Source of the DNA: Elephas maximus indicus
Lineage: Eukaryota; Chordata; Mammalia; Proboscidea; Elephantidae
Direction: 5' to 3'
NCBI RefSeq assembly: GCF_024166365.1
Contig: NC_064820.1
Span: forward strand, 49,329,501-49,393,500
DNA length: 64,000 bases
Shown: piece by piece, positions 1 to 11,950 of the stretch
Layout of the letters: each line of letters starts with the position of its first letter
How positions within the stretch are numbered: the first letter of the stretch is position 1
The notes under the pieces: model-generated
Database searches by the model: none
The model's input: the letters and a program-made list of their open reading frames with translations, nothing else
What the model was told of the DNA's origin: nothing
Made by a program: the position numbers and the translations under genes

Positions 1-1349
1 ATTGAATATGCGAATACCATGTTTTTATGCAAATAACACGCACCTTCTGCATTTGCTTGCCGGCCATGCCCTGCCCCCATGAGGCGCCCTCACAAGCTCT
101 GCCATGCCAATCCTCTTCTACAAGTTGCTGTTAAAAAAAATTAGTGTAGCTTACTTAGAAAAATACCTCATGGGGAGAGGGTGCAGCCACCAAACACAGA
201 AAGCATGCATTATTTGTGTAAAAATACAGTAGATCTCATTGTTTTGCTAATGTATTGTTCGTTGATCACATGGCCAGGCCAGAACAAGCTCAGAAGGCAG
301 CCAAAAATTCCATGCCCAACTGAATTATCTGTTTTACCACAGCTATAAATCCTCTACTCCCTCAATGTGTGCGTTTAGGGGGTTGACTACCACCTCATTC
401 TTCATTTAGAGACACTTAAGACCAAAGTAGTTACATAACCTTCTGAAAACTATTCTGAGTAAAAATATGGTGGCTTTTTTTTTTTTTTACTTAATTGCTT
501 CAACCTTTATGTGCTCTTTATGTCCAGAATCCTCTCTAGAACAGTGCCTTCTCCCCTTCCTATAGCACACACTTCTCCCAGGACACAAGGGTCTTCCAAG
601 AATCAAGTGATGAGAGAGAGAGAGACAGAGAACTAGAAAGTTTCATCAGTCCACCAGCACCACTGCCACTCTTGGCCTGCTCAGTCTGATGACTGTTTGC
701 CCACTGCCCTGGGTTGTAGTCACAAGGTTCCAGCTCATTCATTCCATATGTACATGCTCAGCCTCTGACACCCAGCCATTCTTTCCCCCAAAGGCTTGAA
801 ACCACGGCAGTATATGCAGGTCTAGAGGGATTTCTGTCTTGAACACACACTGCCCTGAAGCCACCTCTTACCCAAAAACCTTAGACTTTTGCATCAAGCC
901 CAGAATCTCCAATCCTCTTGGGGAGACCCCCTTTTGGGGTCCATAGTGTCCTTTCCTGTCAACAAACTGCAGTTTAGACTAACGGGCTTCCCTCTCAGGA
1001 AGCGGGGTTATGGGTCCCATCCCTTTTTTCTAGGAAGGCTTAATCCACTTATGCAATTGTTCTCCCCTTCTCCAGAACTCTGCAAACCAAGGAAGGGACT
1101 CTCTTCATCAAATACAAAAGTTTCAGTTCCCCTTCCCCAGGACATCAGGCATTCTAGTCTCGTCTTTGTATAATTAAAATGGGGCCACTCAAGTGATTCC
1201 ACCCATAAAAGTGAAACAAATATCTGCTCTAATGTGATTTTTCTATCTCTTTCCATAAATGTATGATTTGCTCACATAATTTTTTTTAATTTTGCTTCAA
1301 CCCCTCACCCCATTATTCATAATTTCCACCATACTAAGAAAGCTGAGTG
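1..1349. other. Unassigned low-copy sequence
   Basis: No gene, RNA or dated repeat is recognised here. The stretch is AT-rich with a short (ga)n run near 611-630 and a T-run near 475-489. The open frames are short, overlap on both strands and show no splice or start context, so I treat them as chance. Confidence 0.5.
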
Positions 1350-1475
1350 GGAAAGCTGGTGGTTCAATCATTAAGAGTTTGGCTGCTAACCAAAAGATCA
1401 GCAGTTCAAATCCACCAGCCGCTCCTTGGAAACCCTATGAGGCAATTCTACTCTGTCCTATAGGGTTGCTATGCT
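1350..1475 (+). repeat. AfroSINE-type SINE, partial 3' end
   Basis: The tRNA-like head carries a B box (cagttcaaatccaccag), followed by the shared body ending at tcctatagggttgctatg. The distal tail is missing or decayed. No gene is disrupted. Confidence 0.85.
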
Positions 1476-1939
1476 GAAAGAATTCCAGAGCACAATTGTC
1501 CATAGGTAGGAAAATCAGAAAACCTCATTTTTTGTGTTTGTTTTGTTTTGTTTTTGTTTACTTGTTTTTTCTAATCAACAAGGATCATTATTAGACATCA
1601 AGGCCTTCTAACAGATTTCAGTTTCAAGGAATTTCAAATTCCCTATAAGTCTTCTGGCTCCTTTCTTAACTATCTTAACCTAAGTTTAACAGTCCTCTCC
1701 TACTAGGCTGCTTGGAAAGACTCCCTCCTCTCCGCCACATACCTCAGGGCCTCTCAGTTTGTACCATGAAAAGTGAGCCCAGGTGCTCATACCGTGGAAC
1801 GCCCTTCCTGCCCTTTCTGGGTGTGACTAAGGAATAAAAACAAGGGAGGAGGCACTCAGAAAGTGGAAGCTTCTCATTTGTGTCTAAAAAATATCCACCC
1901 TACTAAACAAGGTCTTCACAAACTATGAATCAGGAAAGC
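1476..1939. other. Unassigned sequence
   Basis: It contains T-rich stretches around 1526-1570 and no recognisable gene or structured element. Confidence 0.45.
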
Positions 1940-2010
1940 TGTCAGTTCCTCTAGCACATTGCCCAGCACACAGTAGGTACTCATTCAATAAGGAATGAAT
2001 GAATCTCTGC
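1940..2010 (+). repeat. L2-like LINE 3' tail
   Basis: The stretch resembles the L2 terminus: 'cacattgcccagcacacagtaggtactcattcaata' in pieces, then a gaatgaatgaat tail. It is short and old, with no coding content. Confidence 0.55.
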
Positions 2011-3409
2011 GTTTCCATGTGTCTCCAACTTCAGCAAATGTTACCATAGATTTTGATGGCTTAACATATTATAATTTCTCTATTTGCACCATAACAGAAA
2101 CCTCCCAAAATCTTAAGGCGAAAGAAATTATTATTGCCCTGAAATGCCACGGTTACTCTAATAGCAGGATTTCAGTGTTGGTCATTTTTGCTGTCTGAGG
2201 CTGTACTAGTCAAGGTCATTAACATTAGATTCCACAACAAACGACTCTAAAATTTCAGTGGCCTTAATATAACTGTTTTATTCCTTCCCCACTTCACAGT
2301 CTGATGCTGGTTGGGCAGTTCTCTCAGGTAGATTCCTTCCACGCTTTGACTTAGGGACCTGGGCTCCTCCCACCTGTGGCTCTGCCTCTTGGAAGAGCAA
2401 GAGAGCAAAAGATCTACAAAATTTTAGCTGCTGGACCACTTCCACTAACATTCTTTGGGCAAAACTAGTTGTACATATTATCCCACCTAGATGCAAGGGT
2501 AGCGGGAAATGTGGTTTTCCTGAGCGCTCAGGAGTTAAAAGCACATGGTTTGGTGAACATTCTCTCTACCACAAGGGCTAAAGGAGAATTTCACGTTGGG
2601 GGACAAACACCATAACATTGTAACCCTTACCCTATTTTGCCTATCCAGTCACTTAGAATATAAAAACCTTTGCTATGATCTGAAAACACTATACAAGTAT
2701 GGTTCTAAACACGTCAACAGTCTAGTTTCAAAGTCCAGGGGTGTCTTGCTCACATGATAAAAGTTGCATAGAGATTTAGCAAATATTTGTCACTGATGAT
2801 AAAGTGATAGTAATGATTTCTCTGCCCTGTCTCTGGCCTTAACCCCTTCTATCTCAAAACTCTCCCTACAAAGTTCTGCTTCTCTTCCCAGTTTCACTCT
2901 GTTCGAGCTCCCAGTTCTACTAGAGGAAATAAGGCCAGAAAGGATGGAAAAGTCTTCAGCCTCAGGTTCAGCCAAGATGTACCTTCTTTGCAAATCAAGA
3001 GTTTAGTTTTATTCCTAACCTTCCACAGGCATCCCCTCACCTCAGCTCATCTTTTACTTCTGCTTTCATTATGCACACTTCTCCTCTCTACACCTGGGTG
3101 ACGCATTTCTCTCTTCCCTGTTACCCGCTACAGGTCTGCAGTCTAAGTGCCAGCTCCATGTGGCACAATCTCAGCACTCATTGAAGCCAGCATCCTTTAT
3201 CATCAGAGGCTCTGTGCTTACTCATGGTCTCCAAATCAGCTGTTGTCACTGGCCTTCTCACCATCTTAAGGGGGTTCTATTGGCATATTCTCTTTCTCCA
3301 CTACTCAGTTAGTGTAGAGCTTGTACGCAGGGCCTCCCTCACCCCAGGCCAGTGGTCAAAGGGCCATGGGGAGATCCAAAACAGTTCATCAGCAGGAAGA
3401 TTAATGATT
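2011..3409. other. Unassigned sequence, part probably an old repeat
   Basis: About 2200-2560 resembles an old interspersed mammalian repeat that I cannot name: a T-rich entry followed by ggttgggcagttctctcagg-like text. The rest shows nothing. No reliable exon is visible. Confidence 0.35.
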
Positions 3410-3610
3410 TTAGCCAGCATTTACTGACAACATACTGTCTACTAGACACAGTTCTGCTTTAATTGAATTATCTCAAGGAATTCTCATAATACCTAAATAC
3501 TTTTTTTTTTTACAGATGATGGAAGTGGGAAGTCACTTGCCCAAGGCACACACTAATAATTGATGGAGCCAGCATTGGAGCCTAAGCTGGTAACCATTAT
3601 GCAACATTGT
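3410..3610 (-). repeat. MIR SINE, diverged
   Basis: The reverse-complement MIR core is recognisable: tttacagatgatggaagtggg, then acttgcccaaggcacacac and a degenerate agccagcattggagcctaa. It is ancient, with a T-run interruption near 3501-3511. Confidence 0.65.
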
Positions 3611-3660
3611 ATAGTTGTGTGTGTGGCTGCTACGGAACAGAGATAAAGAAGAATTGCGTG

Positions 3661-3800
3661 GCCAGGCTGGGAGAAAGATGTGGCAGTCTGCTTCCATAAA
3701 GATTTACAGCCTTGGAAACCCTATGGGGCAGAACTCCTCTGTCCTATAGGGTCTCCATGAGTCAGAATTGGCTCAACAGCGGTGTTTGGTTTTTTTGGTT
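3661..3800 (+). repeat. AfroSINE-type SINE, 5'-truncated long form
   Basis: This copy has the longer body variant containing 'gagaaagatgtggcagtctg' and 'ccataaagatttacagcc', then the shared tail ending in ggtttttttgg. The tRNA head is absent. Confidence 0.85.
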
Positions 3801-4477
3801 GTATGGCCAGGAAAGTAGAGGACATTGGTTTCTGTATTCTAATGGTGGGATAATTGGGTGACAATAATTGTGGGCAGGGCAGTAGTACCCCACTTCTCCT
3901 CATCCTGTCCTCATAACCCCCCTCCACATCCCCCTCCTGCCTGTGCCCTGGGGCAGTATCTTCTCACTTTCTTCCTCTCTGGCATCTTCCTCTCCTCTTT
4001 TCCAAAGCTCAGCCTGTAACTGAATGGTTAATTCAAAGGAAAAGGAAGCTGTATTTTGGCACTTCTGACTTCTTCTTGAAACAGTGATCTTCCATCTTGT
4101 TTTTTCATTAATAAAACTGATACTTTAAACCTCCAATTTAAGAAATATACCATTTTAGCAGTCAAGAAAAAAAAAATCACCCAGTCTTTAAGTTTTCAAC
4201 ATGCTGACTCTGATTACTCGCTAAGGGACCTCAGAAGACCAACTACAGACTGGTTCACGAGGCACAAGGTGTTTCCTCAGGAACATGAGGTACCTCACTC
4301 CCATCACGTCCCTGGTTAGAAGGAGGAGCTGTAGCCCTATCTCCACATACAGCAGCCAGAAATGAGCTCAGAGAAGCCCCACTGTCTGCCAGTAGAACCC
4401 CGTCACCATTTATATGCCTGGAGACATCAAACAGGGAGGATTTGCTTGCTTGTTGGTTTAACAATGTGTGTATTGAT
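3801..4477. other. Unassigned sequence
   Basis: Pyrimidine-rich text between 3890 and 4010 and ordinary AT-rich text after it. I see no gene or repeat family. Confidence 0.4.
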
Positions 4478-4600
4478 ATATGGAGTCCTTGGTAATGCAA
4501 TAGGTTAAGCTGCTAACCTTTTGGAGCACAACTCTAATCAGACACAACATGGGGTCGCCATGAATCAGAGTCGACTCCACGGCCACTGGTTTGGTTTTGG
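4478..4600 (+). repeat. AfroSINE-type SINE, internally deleted
   Basis: The head (gagtccttggtaatgcaata) runs through 'taacctttt' straight into the distal body (gagcacaactctaatcagac) and the cgactccacggccactgg tail. The B-box segment is missing. Confidence 0.8.
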
Positions 4601-5206
4601 TTTGTTTTCTTTTGTTTTTATATCAACGTTTTGTTTGCCAGCTCTTGGGGCCCTTTTTCCCCTGTATCCCAGCCTCAGCACTTTTTTATAGAACCCATTT
4701 AAAAAGCACAGTCTTTGGTGAACAGAAACACAGCAGCCTCACAAACAAAGTCAAGGCTGGAACAGTCTGTGTTCAAAACAGAGCTTTCTCTTATTGCCTG
4801 ATTTGCTTTTTAGAAAAGGACTTGTGGATGCCATCCCTGCCAGGTTTTGCTTTTCAAAGGGAGCCAAACAAGATCCATTAAAACCTCCCCACTTTCCCAG
4901 GGATTCATTCATGGTAGGGTGGTGCCAAAACACATGTTGGCTCCTCTTTTAGACAAACACTTCACCTTGAAGAACTGATTCTCTGGGACTATAAACTAAC
5001 TGCTTCCCTTTGTGCTCAACTGAATGATTTAGTTTCAAATTCTTAGAAAAATCAAGTCAGAATCATGGAGTCATACAGTCTTTATCAGATGACTTATCCA
5101 TATATTTCCTGGGTTTTTTAAAAGCAACAAATCTTTTCTCACCAAAACCAATTCTTCCTTATTCTCCAAGTTGAGTTTCAAATTAAGATTGAGCTAGAAC
5201 ATATAA
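4601..5206. other. Unassigned sequence
   Basis: A 96-codon open frame at 4591-4881 starts in the SINE tail and has no supporting context. Nothing else is recognised. Confidence 0.4.
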
Positions 5207-5370
5207 ACCCAGCGAAAAACCCAGTGCCCTCGAGTCGATTCCAACTCATAGTGACCCTATATAGGATGGAGTAGAACTGCCCCATAGAGTTTCCAAGGAG
5301 CACCTGGCGGATTTGAACTGCCGACCCTTTGGTTAGCAGCCATAGCACTTAACCACTACACCACCAGGGT
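5207..5370 (-). repeat. AfroSINE-type SINE, near full length
   Basis: In reverse orientation the copy begins with the tail (cctcgagtcgattccaactc), runs through the body and ends with the tRNA-like head (ttaaccactacaccaccagg). Confidence 0.9.
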
Positions 5371-6165
5371 TAGGATGAGATTTTTTTGTCCTGTTTCAAG
5401 AGGGAGTCAGAGAACAGGCAAGTCACACAAACCCCCAGCCTCCTCCAGATACTCGTTCTGACACAGTCCTCAGCTGCTGCAGAACAGGCCCTACCAGTAC
5501 CAGGACACCAAGAGCCCTGTAACCCCATCTCAAGTTGAAGTGTGCACCCACCCCCACACTAGCTCCCCATCATAATTTAGACTTACTGAGATGAGAAGGG
5601 AAGGATCTAACATGAGAGTGGATCCATAAAAGCCTCATAGCTTATTTTTGTTTTCAGGTTTAAAATCATACACACACGCCATCTTTACTCTGTTGCCAAA
5701 AGCATAGAGCTGCGAGTTAGGTTTCACAATTTAATTAGCTGATGTCATGTACTATCCTGTTTCATGGCTTGTCATGTTTTGGACAGTTGCCAGTTGTTTC
5801 AGCCTCTGAGACAACAGGACATCATGATCTGGCTTGGCACAAAGGTGATGGGTGTGGGGCTAGAGAGTGGGAGGATGTATCTCCTTTACTATGACTTTGC
5901 TGTGGGCTCTTCTTCATGTTATTACTAAAATATTTTGACTGACAAGGAAACCAGGTTGTTGAGTATCTTCATTGTCAAGTTCTGCATTTCCCTGGCAGGA
6001 TCCATTAGAGAAAGGGACAAGAATGGTATTGCTTCTTGATAGTAGGTTTTTGGTTCAAAGGTTACTGTTACATAAAAGCCATATATTCATAAAGATCTCA
6101 ATTTCTAGGTTGTTTTTGAACTGTCATTTTATCTTCACCACAAAAGACAGTCAATATATGGATCG
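5371..6165. other. Unassigned sequence
   Basis: Low-copy text. I see no recognisable exon, RNA gene or repeat, apart from short A- and CA-rich patches near 5660-5680. Confidence 0.4.
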
Positions 6166-6370
6166 TGGACTCCCTGGGTGGTGCAAACTGTTGGCTGCTT
6201 ACCAAAAGGTTGGTAGTTCAGGTTCACCCAGAAGCACTTCAGAAAAAGGCCTGGTGATCTAATTCTGAAAAATCGTCATTGAAAACCCTGTGGAGCACAG
6301 TTCTAATCTGATACACATGGGGTCACCATGAGTCAGAGTTGACTTGGCAGCAACTGGTTTGATGGTAGTT
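6166..6370 (+). repeat. AfroSINE-type SINE, 'aggcctggtgatct' variant
   Basis: The long variant carries agaaaaaggcctggtgatct in its body and ends at gacttggcagcaactgg. A likely target duplication flanks it: tggatcgtg on the left, tggatcatg on the right. It forms an inverted pair with the next SINE, about 55 bp away. Confidence 0.85.
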
Positions 6371-6424
6371 TATCTGGATCATGAGTATAAGCTAAGTTCT
6401 AGTCTTTATCACACTCCCAGATTC

Positions 6425-6635
6425 AAAAAAAAAAAAAAAACTGCTGCTCTCAAGTTGATTCCAACTCATAGCAACCCTATAGGACAGAGTAGAACTGCCC
6501 CCACAGGGTTTCCAAGGCTGTAAATCTTTACGGAAGCACACTGCCACATCTTTCTCCCATGAACGGCTGGTGGGTTCAAACTGCCAACCTTTTGGTTAGC
6601 CTCTGAACTCTTTCACCACTGTGCCACACTCCCCT
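6425..6635 (-). repeat. AfroSINE-type SINE, long form
   Basis: A run of about 17 A residues precedes the reversed body, which contains the 'ggctgtaaatctttacggaa' and 'ctgccacatctttctccc' segments. The head is slightly decayed. Confidence 0.88.
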
Positions 6636-7259
6636 ATAGATACTGGCTTATGCTTTTTCAGAAAGGGACTGTGGCTCCTCATGGTGTATCTGCAGCCAAA
6701 ACCACCCTTGCTTGTGCTCATGACCTTCCCGAACCTCAAGAGTTGAGGAAGCACAAGGCACAACCATGTTTTCTGCTGCAACATGAATAACATTTATTTC
6801 AGACAAAACAGTAAGGTCTCCACGGAAATTATTTTAACACAGATAGTCAATGAAAAAATGAAGTCATTGCTTTTGTTTTTTCTCTTGTCCCATACAATTG
6901 AAATATAAATATAACATACAAATTGTCAAATATTATAATGGATTTTTTAAAAAAAAAAAAAACAGAAACAAGGTAAATATTCCTACTGCTTTGCAACTCA
7001 TCAATTGTTGAGCACCATAAGAATCCTATTCTGTGTGTTGACGGGAGTACAAGTCACCACACACCAAGGTCAGGTCCCTTCAGAGAGTATTCTGAAACTA
7101 GAACATCTGCCTGAGAGTTACTTGAACTTTACTGAAGAGGGGAGGGGTGTTTAACAATCAGTGCCCAGAATCAGTTATTCTATTCCCCTCCTGTTTCTTC
7201 TGACCACAAAATAAATCAATAAATAAAGATTTGCATCTGCCTGCTACTATGCCATTTAT
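6636..7259. other. Unassigned sequence
   Basis: AT-rich text with an A-run at about 6948-6962. No gene is evident. Confidence 0.4.
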
Positions 7260-7472
7260 AGAAGTCCCTGGGTGGCATAAACAGTTAAGCACTCGGCTAC
7301 TAACTGAAAGACTGGCGGTTCAAACCCACCCAGAGGCCGCTCGGAAGACAGGCCTGAAGATCTGCTTCTGAAAGGTCACAGCCCTGAAAACCTTTCAGAG
7401 CAGTTCTACTCTTTAACACATGGGTCGCCATGAGCCTAAACCAACTCAGTGGCAAAGGGTTTAGTATTTGGT
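7260..7472 (+). repeat. AfroSINE-type SINE, 'aggcctgaagatct' variant
   Basis: It has a full head, the diagnostic ggaagacaggcctgaagatc segment and a degenerate tail (aaccaactcagtggcaaagg). Confidence 0.85.
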
Positions 7473-7990
7473 GTTGTGCTTCTTTATTTTGTGACATCTA
7501 TAAATCATATAGAACAAATTAAGAGCTACAAGTGTCTCAGGTTGCATTCCCTAATTCTGACACAGGAATTCTTGTGTAAGGGGTTTTCTGAGGGAGTGCT
7601 CTAAGGAAATCCTGCATGGAGTGAGGGGAGCAGGAGAGGCAGGGAGGAAGCCAGGCAAAGATGAGGCTTTTGCTCAAGTCCGGCCTCATCCTGGTCCCAC
7701 AAGGAGCTCTGAAGCATGAAGAACCCAACAGCACTATTCTGCCTGGAGGCAAAATAGGGAGGTGTTCCTTGGCTTCTCTGGAAAGGAGATTCCTGAAGGC
7801 CAAGGACAAATCCCCCAGCTGTGAGCTTCTAATGACCAACACTCACAGGTGCTGGGGGATGAGTGCTCCAGCCATCTGGGTGGGCTCCAACAGCACCTAC
7901 CTCACAGTGTAGCTATAGATTCAGGGGTCACCAAGTTCTCAATTTGCATCTCTTGCTTTTGTAAAGGAAATTTCCTGAAGCAGTTTTCAT
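7473..7990. other. Unassigned sequence with overlapping chance frames
   Basis: Open frames of 101 codons (minus, 7537-7842) and 83 codons (plus, 7661-7912) overlap each other. Neither has a recognised domain, and I see no convincing splice or start context. Confidence 0.35.
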
Positions 7991-8145
7991 AAAAAACCAC
8001 TGCTGTTGAGTCGGTAACAACTCACGGCAACCCTATAGGACAGAGTACAATGGCCCCATAGGGTTCCAAGGAGCAGCTAGTGGATTTGAACTGCGGATCT
8101 TTTGGTTAGCAGCCAAGCTCTTAACCACTGCGCCACCAGGGCTCC
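7991..8145 (-). repeat. AfroSINE-type SINE, short form
   Basis: Reversed copy from 'aaaccactgctgttgagtcg' to the head 'ttaaccactgcgccaccagg', followed by a T-rich stretch. Confidence 0.88.
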
Positions 8146-8329
8146 AGTTTTTTTGTTTGTTTGTTTTCTTAGTTTTCAAACAGTGCTCCCAAAGTCCACT
8201 AGGAAGCTGGAGGTGCGATAAGCAAGATGAACTTTAGCCCCTGCTCTTGCTTCTTTTTTATTTACTTTACATATTGGATTTCCAGGTAAGATTATTACTA
8301 AACAAAGGGTTACCTAGTTTTAAAAATAA

Positions 8330-8700
8330 TAATAATAAAAATGACTGATCTATTATGGAGTATAAGTGCCTTGATGACAATATCCTTGTTTGTCTTGCTC
8401 ACTGAACACCCCAATGGCTGGAGGAGTGGTGGGCACACGGTAACCAGAAACCAGTTGCCATAGGTTCAATTCCTACTCATGGCGACCCCATATGTGTAAG
8501 AGCAGAACTGTGCTCCATAGGGTTTTCAATGACTGATATTTTGGAAATAGACAGCCAAGACTTTCTTCCAAGGTGCCTGTAGATGGACTTGAACCTTCAA
8601 CTTTTCAGTTAGCAGCTGAGCACATTTAACCTTTTGCACCATCCAGCGACTTCTGGGCACAAGGTAGGCCCTCAATAAATATTTGTTAAAAAAAAAAAAA
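8330..8700 (+). repeat. L2-like LINE end split by a SINE
   Basis: L2-like text (tataagtgccttgatgacaa ... ggtgggcacacggta) resumes after the inserted SINE as gggcacaaggtaggccctca and an aataaatatttgtt tail. Confidence 0.65.
8443..8652 (-). repeat. AfroSINE-type SINE inserted in L2
   Basis: A reversed long variant. The flanks gggcacacggta and gggcacaaggta form a slightly decayed target duplication, which shows that the SINE is younger than the surrounding L2. Confidence 0.85.
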
Positions 8701-8870
8701 ATGAATGAAAAAATATGAGCCCATTCAATCCTCATAATAGCTGTATGAGAATGTTGAGTTGGGTATTTTCTCCCATATTTACATAAGTGGAAGCTCAACT
8801 TCAGAGACTTGGCCACGGCCACAGAGGTCACCTGTACTGACCTGAGGTTGGTAACAGTGATATATTCAGA
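8700..8870 (-). repeat. MIR SINE, diverged
   Basis: Resembles the reversed MIR core: 'ccattcaatcctcataatag', 'catatttacataagtggaag', then 'acttggccacggccacagag'. Confidence 0.6.
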
Positions 8871-10303
8871 GTAAATATGCCTGGGCATGGGCACTGTGAT
8901 GTGTTTATGCCCTTTCTCTGTAAAAAAAAATCTCTCTATGTGTTAAAAGGTATCCAGAAATGAACAAAGAGAAAAAAGAACTTTAGAGGACTTCATGCAT
9001 TGGATAATCAACAAAGCTAAAGACAGTTAACTTGGTGTAAAATCAAAACCCAAAACTCTTGTCAGATGTGAGGGCACCCTCATGGACCAGTTGCCAGGAT
9101 AGACATCACACGTACTCTTCACTCCCTTCGCTCTGCCGGGAACACAGTTTTCCAGCTCTAATTGCAAATGTTGCAGCCTCTTTTGCCAGGTCCTATTGGT
9201 CTGATAGATTTCTTCTTTTCTCCCATACACTTTCTGCTGCCACAGATTCCCAAAGGTTTAACATCCAGAACCTATCCTCTCAATGTCCACTCTGTGCCCC
9301 AGTGAGAGGTGCTGAGCCAGCTGCCTAAGCTCCCTGACTTGGCAGTTTGTTTCCTCTGGGGAGTCTCACTTCCTCATCCTGTGCCTCCTCCCAGGCTACG
9401 GAGTAGAAGTCGGAAGCAGAGTCCTGGGATCAGAACCCAAGTTGAAAACGGGAACTGGATGAGTTTGGATCTGGTCTGAGAAGGGGTCAAATCAGGAGTC
9501 AGTCCAGGGGAAGCAGCCTTGGTGGGCAGACTAGCAAGCCATTTCTTTAAGATCCCTCTGGAGGCCTAGACCACTGGCCTTATGTACAGTCCAGAAGATA
9601 ACTTAGTGCTGAGCGCCTTGCATCCCTGGATTGCTTACCTCCTCCTTCCCCAGGGAATCCAAAGGCTCTCTTCCTCCTCCTCCCCCAGGACTGGCTCATC
9701 TCACTCTTAGAGCAGATCGATGCCCAGCTCGTATGCAATTTCAGAGGAATTGAAAAACCTTCCTTGCCAGAACCCTCACCAATTAGAGGCACTTTTGGGG
9801 TTAAGTTCTTTTCCTTGACAAAGCATATTATTAAAGGAGAGAAAGATGTGAATCAGCTATCACATGGTGCTACGTTGGCAAGAGTGCAGACAGAAGTAGG
9901 CTTTTAACCTACTGATGAGGCAAATAGGAAAATTGGACCTTTGTGCCTTGCTCAAAAAGAAAGAGTGCTTGTTAAATTAACAAGCACATATACTGAAATT
10001 CCACGTAAAAACAGGGATAGGGAAAACACGAAAACTCTCGCAGAGCTCCATAATTTGAAACCGAAGTGCAACAAACACAAAGCCAGATAGTCAGAGAAAG
10101 CAGTCTGATTTAATATATGGATTCCTTCCTAACACCTAGTGGAAAGCTACCAAGTTGGGGCATGTAGCACAGGGGAGAAGAGGTCGTTGTAAAATACGGG
10201 CTCAGTAAACATGCCTCTCAGCTCATTCAGAACTATCCCAACTCCAGATACTCTGATAGGAAAGAAGGGTTGGATCCATTAGCACCTGGGGAAGGGGGAC
10301 TTT
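8871..10303. other. Unassigned low-copy sequence
   Basis: About 1.4 kb without a recognised repeat. Short open frames on both strands (for example 9059-9328 and 9580-9792) lack domains or clear exon boundaries. It could hold regulatory or unannotated exon sequence, but nothing shows that directly. Confidence 0.35.
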
Positions 10304-10503
10304 AAGGAGCCCTGGTGGCTCAGTGGTTAAAGTCTCGGCTGCTAACTGAAAGGTCAGCAGTTCGAACCCACCAGTTGCTCCACAGGAAAAAGATGTGGCA
10401 GTCTGCTCCATAAAGACGACAGCCTTTGAAACCCTATGCAGCAGTTTTACTCTGTCCTGTAGCGTTGCTATGAGTCAGAATCAACTCACAGCAATGGGTT
10501 TAA
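10304..10503 (+). repeat. AfroSINE-type SINE, long form
   Basis: Full head (gagccctggtggctcagtgg), B box (agcagttcgaacccaccag), the aaagatgtggcagtctgctc segment and tail (aatcaactcacagcaatggg). Confidence 0.9.
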
Positions 10504-11204
10504 GGGAGACATTAAGTACTTGGGGCAGGTAATCAGGTTTTCTCATACTCTTGGAGGCTTAGCACAGGCAGGCCTGGACTCCAATAAGTGTCAGGTAGGA
10601 TGAATGCAGATAGAGTTTAGGAAATGGTCCTACTGGAGGTTGTAGTTGAATGCAGAAAGGCTTCAATGTAGGGAAGGAAGTCCCTGCGTTGTCCTGGAAA
10701 AGTTCAAGTGACAAGAGCTGGAGTGCCGGGAAGGGTGGGAAATAAGGCCTCTTTAGCACAGGAATATGAGACTCCAAATAAGACCTGGGTCCCAGTGGCC
10801 AGTAGGAGAGCCCATTTGGGAGGAGATATGGGCCCATTCCCTTCTCTCCCCCTCCCCCCTCATCCCGCCACCCTGCCCCAGACATCAGTGTATGCAATTC
10901 AGGCCTCTGGGGACCTAAAGTTAAGGCTTTAGGTTGTACTGAAGGGTAGGAGGAGAAGGAAACAGGGAGGGAAGCACTAGAGAGATGGAGTTGCCGTGAG
11001 AGCTGAGAGCAGGGGCTCCAACAGAGGAGAGGGGAGGCAGTTCTCACCACCAACCAGACACAAAGGGCAAAGACCTCTGGCGCGGCGGTCAGATGGGTCC
11101 CCACCGTCCCTCAGGCACACATCATTCATCTCACCTGTGCAGCCTGTCAGAGTCCAGGAGGATGCAGGAAAGCCGGATCACTCTGCCTTTTACTACTTAG
11201 CCCA
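10504..11204. other. Unassigned sequence
   Basis: A 181-codon minus-strand frame (10559-11104) has low-complexity proline- and leucine-rich content and no recognised domain. An overlapping plus frame is equally open. Both are probably chance in GC-moderate DNA. Confidence 0.35.
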
Positions 11205-11488
11205 CCCCTTTGTTGTTGTTAGCTGTCCTCCAGCAGGCCCCCCACTCACGCACCAGAACTAAGTGCTGCCCACTCCTGTGCCACCTTAATGATCAGTTGC
11301 AGATTGGACTGCTGGGATCCATAGGGTTTTCACTGGCTTATATTTGGAAGTACATCGCCAAGCAAGCCTCCACTGCCAGACAGATGGTGGTGGCAGCTGC
11401 ACATGAAGTGCACTGGCTGAGAATCGAGCCCCAGTCTCCCACGTGGAAGGCGAGAATTCTACCCCTGACCCACTATTGCTTCATAACA
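11205..11488 (-). repeat. SINE with tRNA-Gly(GCC)-like head
   Basis: Read on the minus strand, the element begins with text very like tRNA-Gly: a gtgggtcaggggtagaattc A-box region, a tctcgcc anticodon-loop region and a gggctcgattctcagcc B box. The body shares 'ctatggatccca' and 'ctgcaactgatcatt' text, and the tail is gctaacaacaacaaagg, like the RTE tail. The head differs from all other SINEs in the window. As a tRNA gene it is degenerate and lacks an intact 3' acceptor stem. Confidence 0.7.
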
Positions 11489-11739
11489 GCCCCCTGACTT
11501 ACCAAGGAGCTAACAAAGCCAATTCTTCCTTCCTCCCTTTGGCTAGAATCAGGGAACACCGGACCTTTGGGGCGGCCTTATCCCTCCCCTTTGTAAAAAA
11601 GTCACACATCTAAGTGATGGCACAGCCCAGGCCTGAACCCCATGTTATTCTCCTACATTATGCTGCGCTCCAAAACTTGTCCTGCAGTCCCTGTGGAAAT
11701 GTCATCATTCTCCAGCGTCCTGTGGTAAGCAAACTTCAG
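11489..11739. other. Unassigned sequence
   Basis: Short low-copy stretch with nothing recognised. Confidence 0.35.
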
Positions 11740-11950
11740 AGCTAGGAATCAGACAGGCTTCAGTTTAAATCCAGGCTCTGATGGCTGAATGATCTTGGAC
11801 AAGCAAATGAATTTCATGGAACCTCAGCTTTATCATCTACAAAATAAAATAACAAGCTGCATAGGTTACCTCAAGGATTAAATAGGATACCATGTAACAT
11901 AGCTAGTGCATGCCCCCACACTGCTTACTCACTGCTGCTTGCTATTACTG
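11740..11950 (+). repeat. MIR SINE
   Basis: MIR order is preserved: 'gtttaaatccaggctctgat', 'gatcttggacaagcaaatga', 'cagctttatcatctacaaaa', 'acctcaaggattaaatagga'. Old and diverged. Confidence 0.75.

Noticed and set aside
10559-11104. 181-codon minus-strand frame
   Set aside because: No domain, no splice or poly(A) context, and an equally open overlapping plus frame.
11420-11488. tRNA-Gly gene
   Set aside because: Head of a SINE: mismatched stems, no proper 3' end, and fused to a SINE body.
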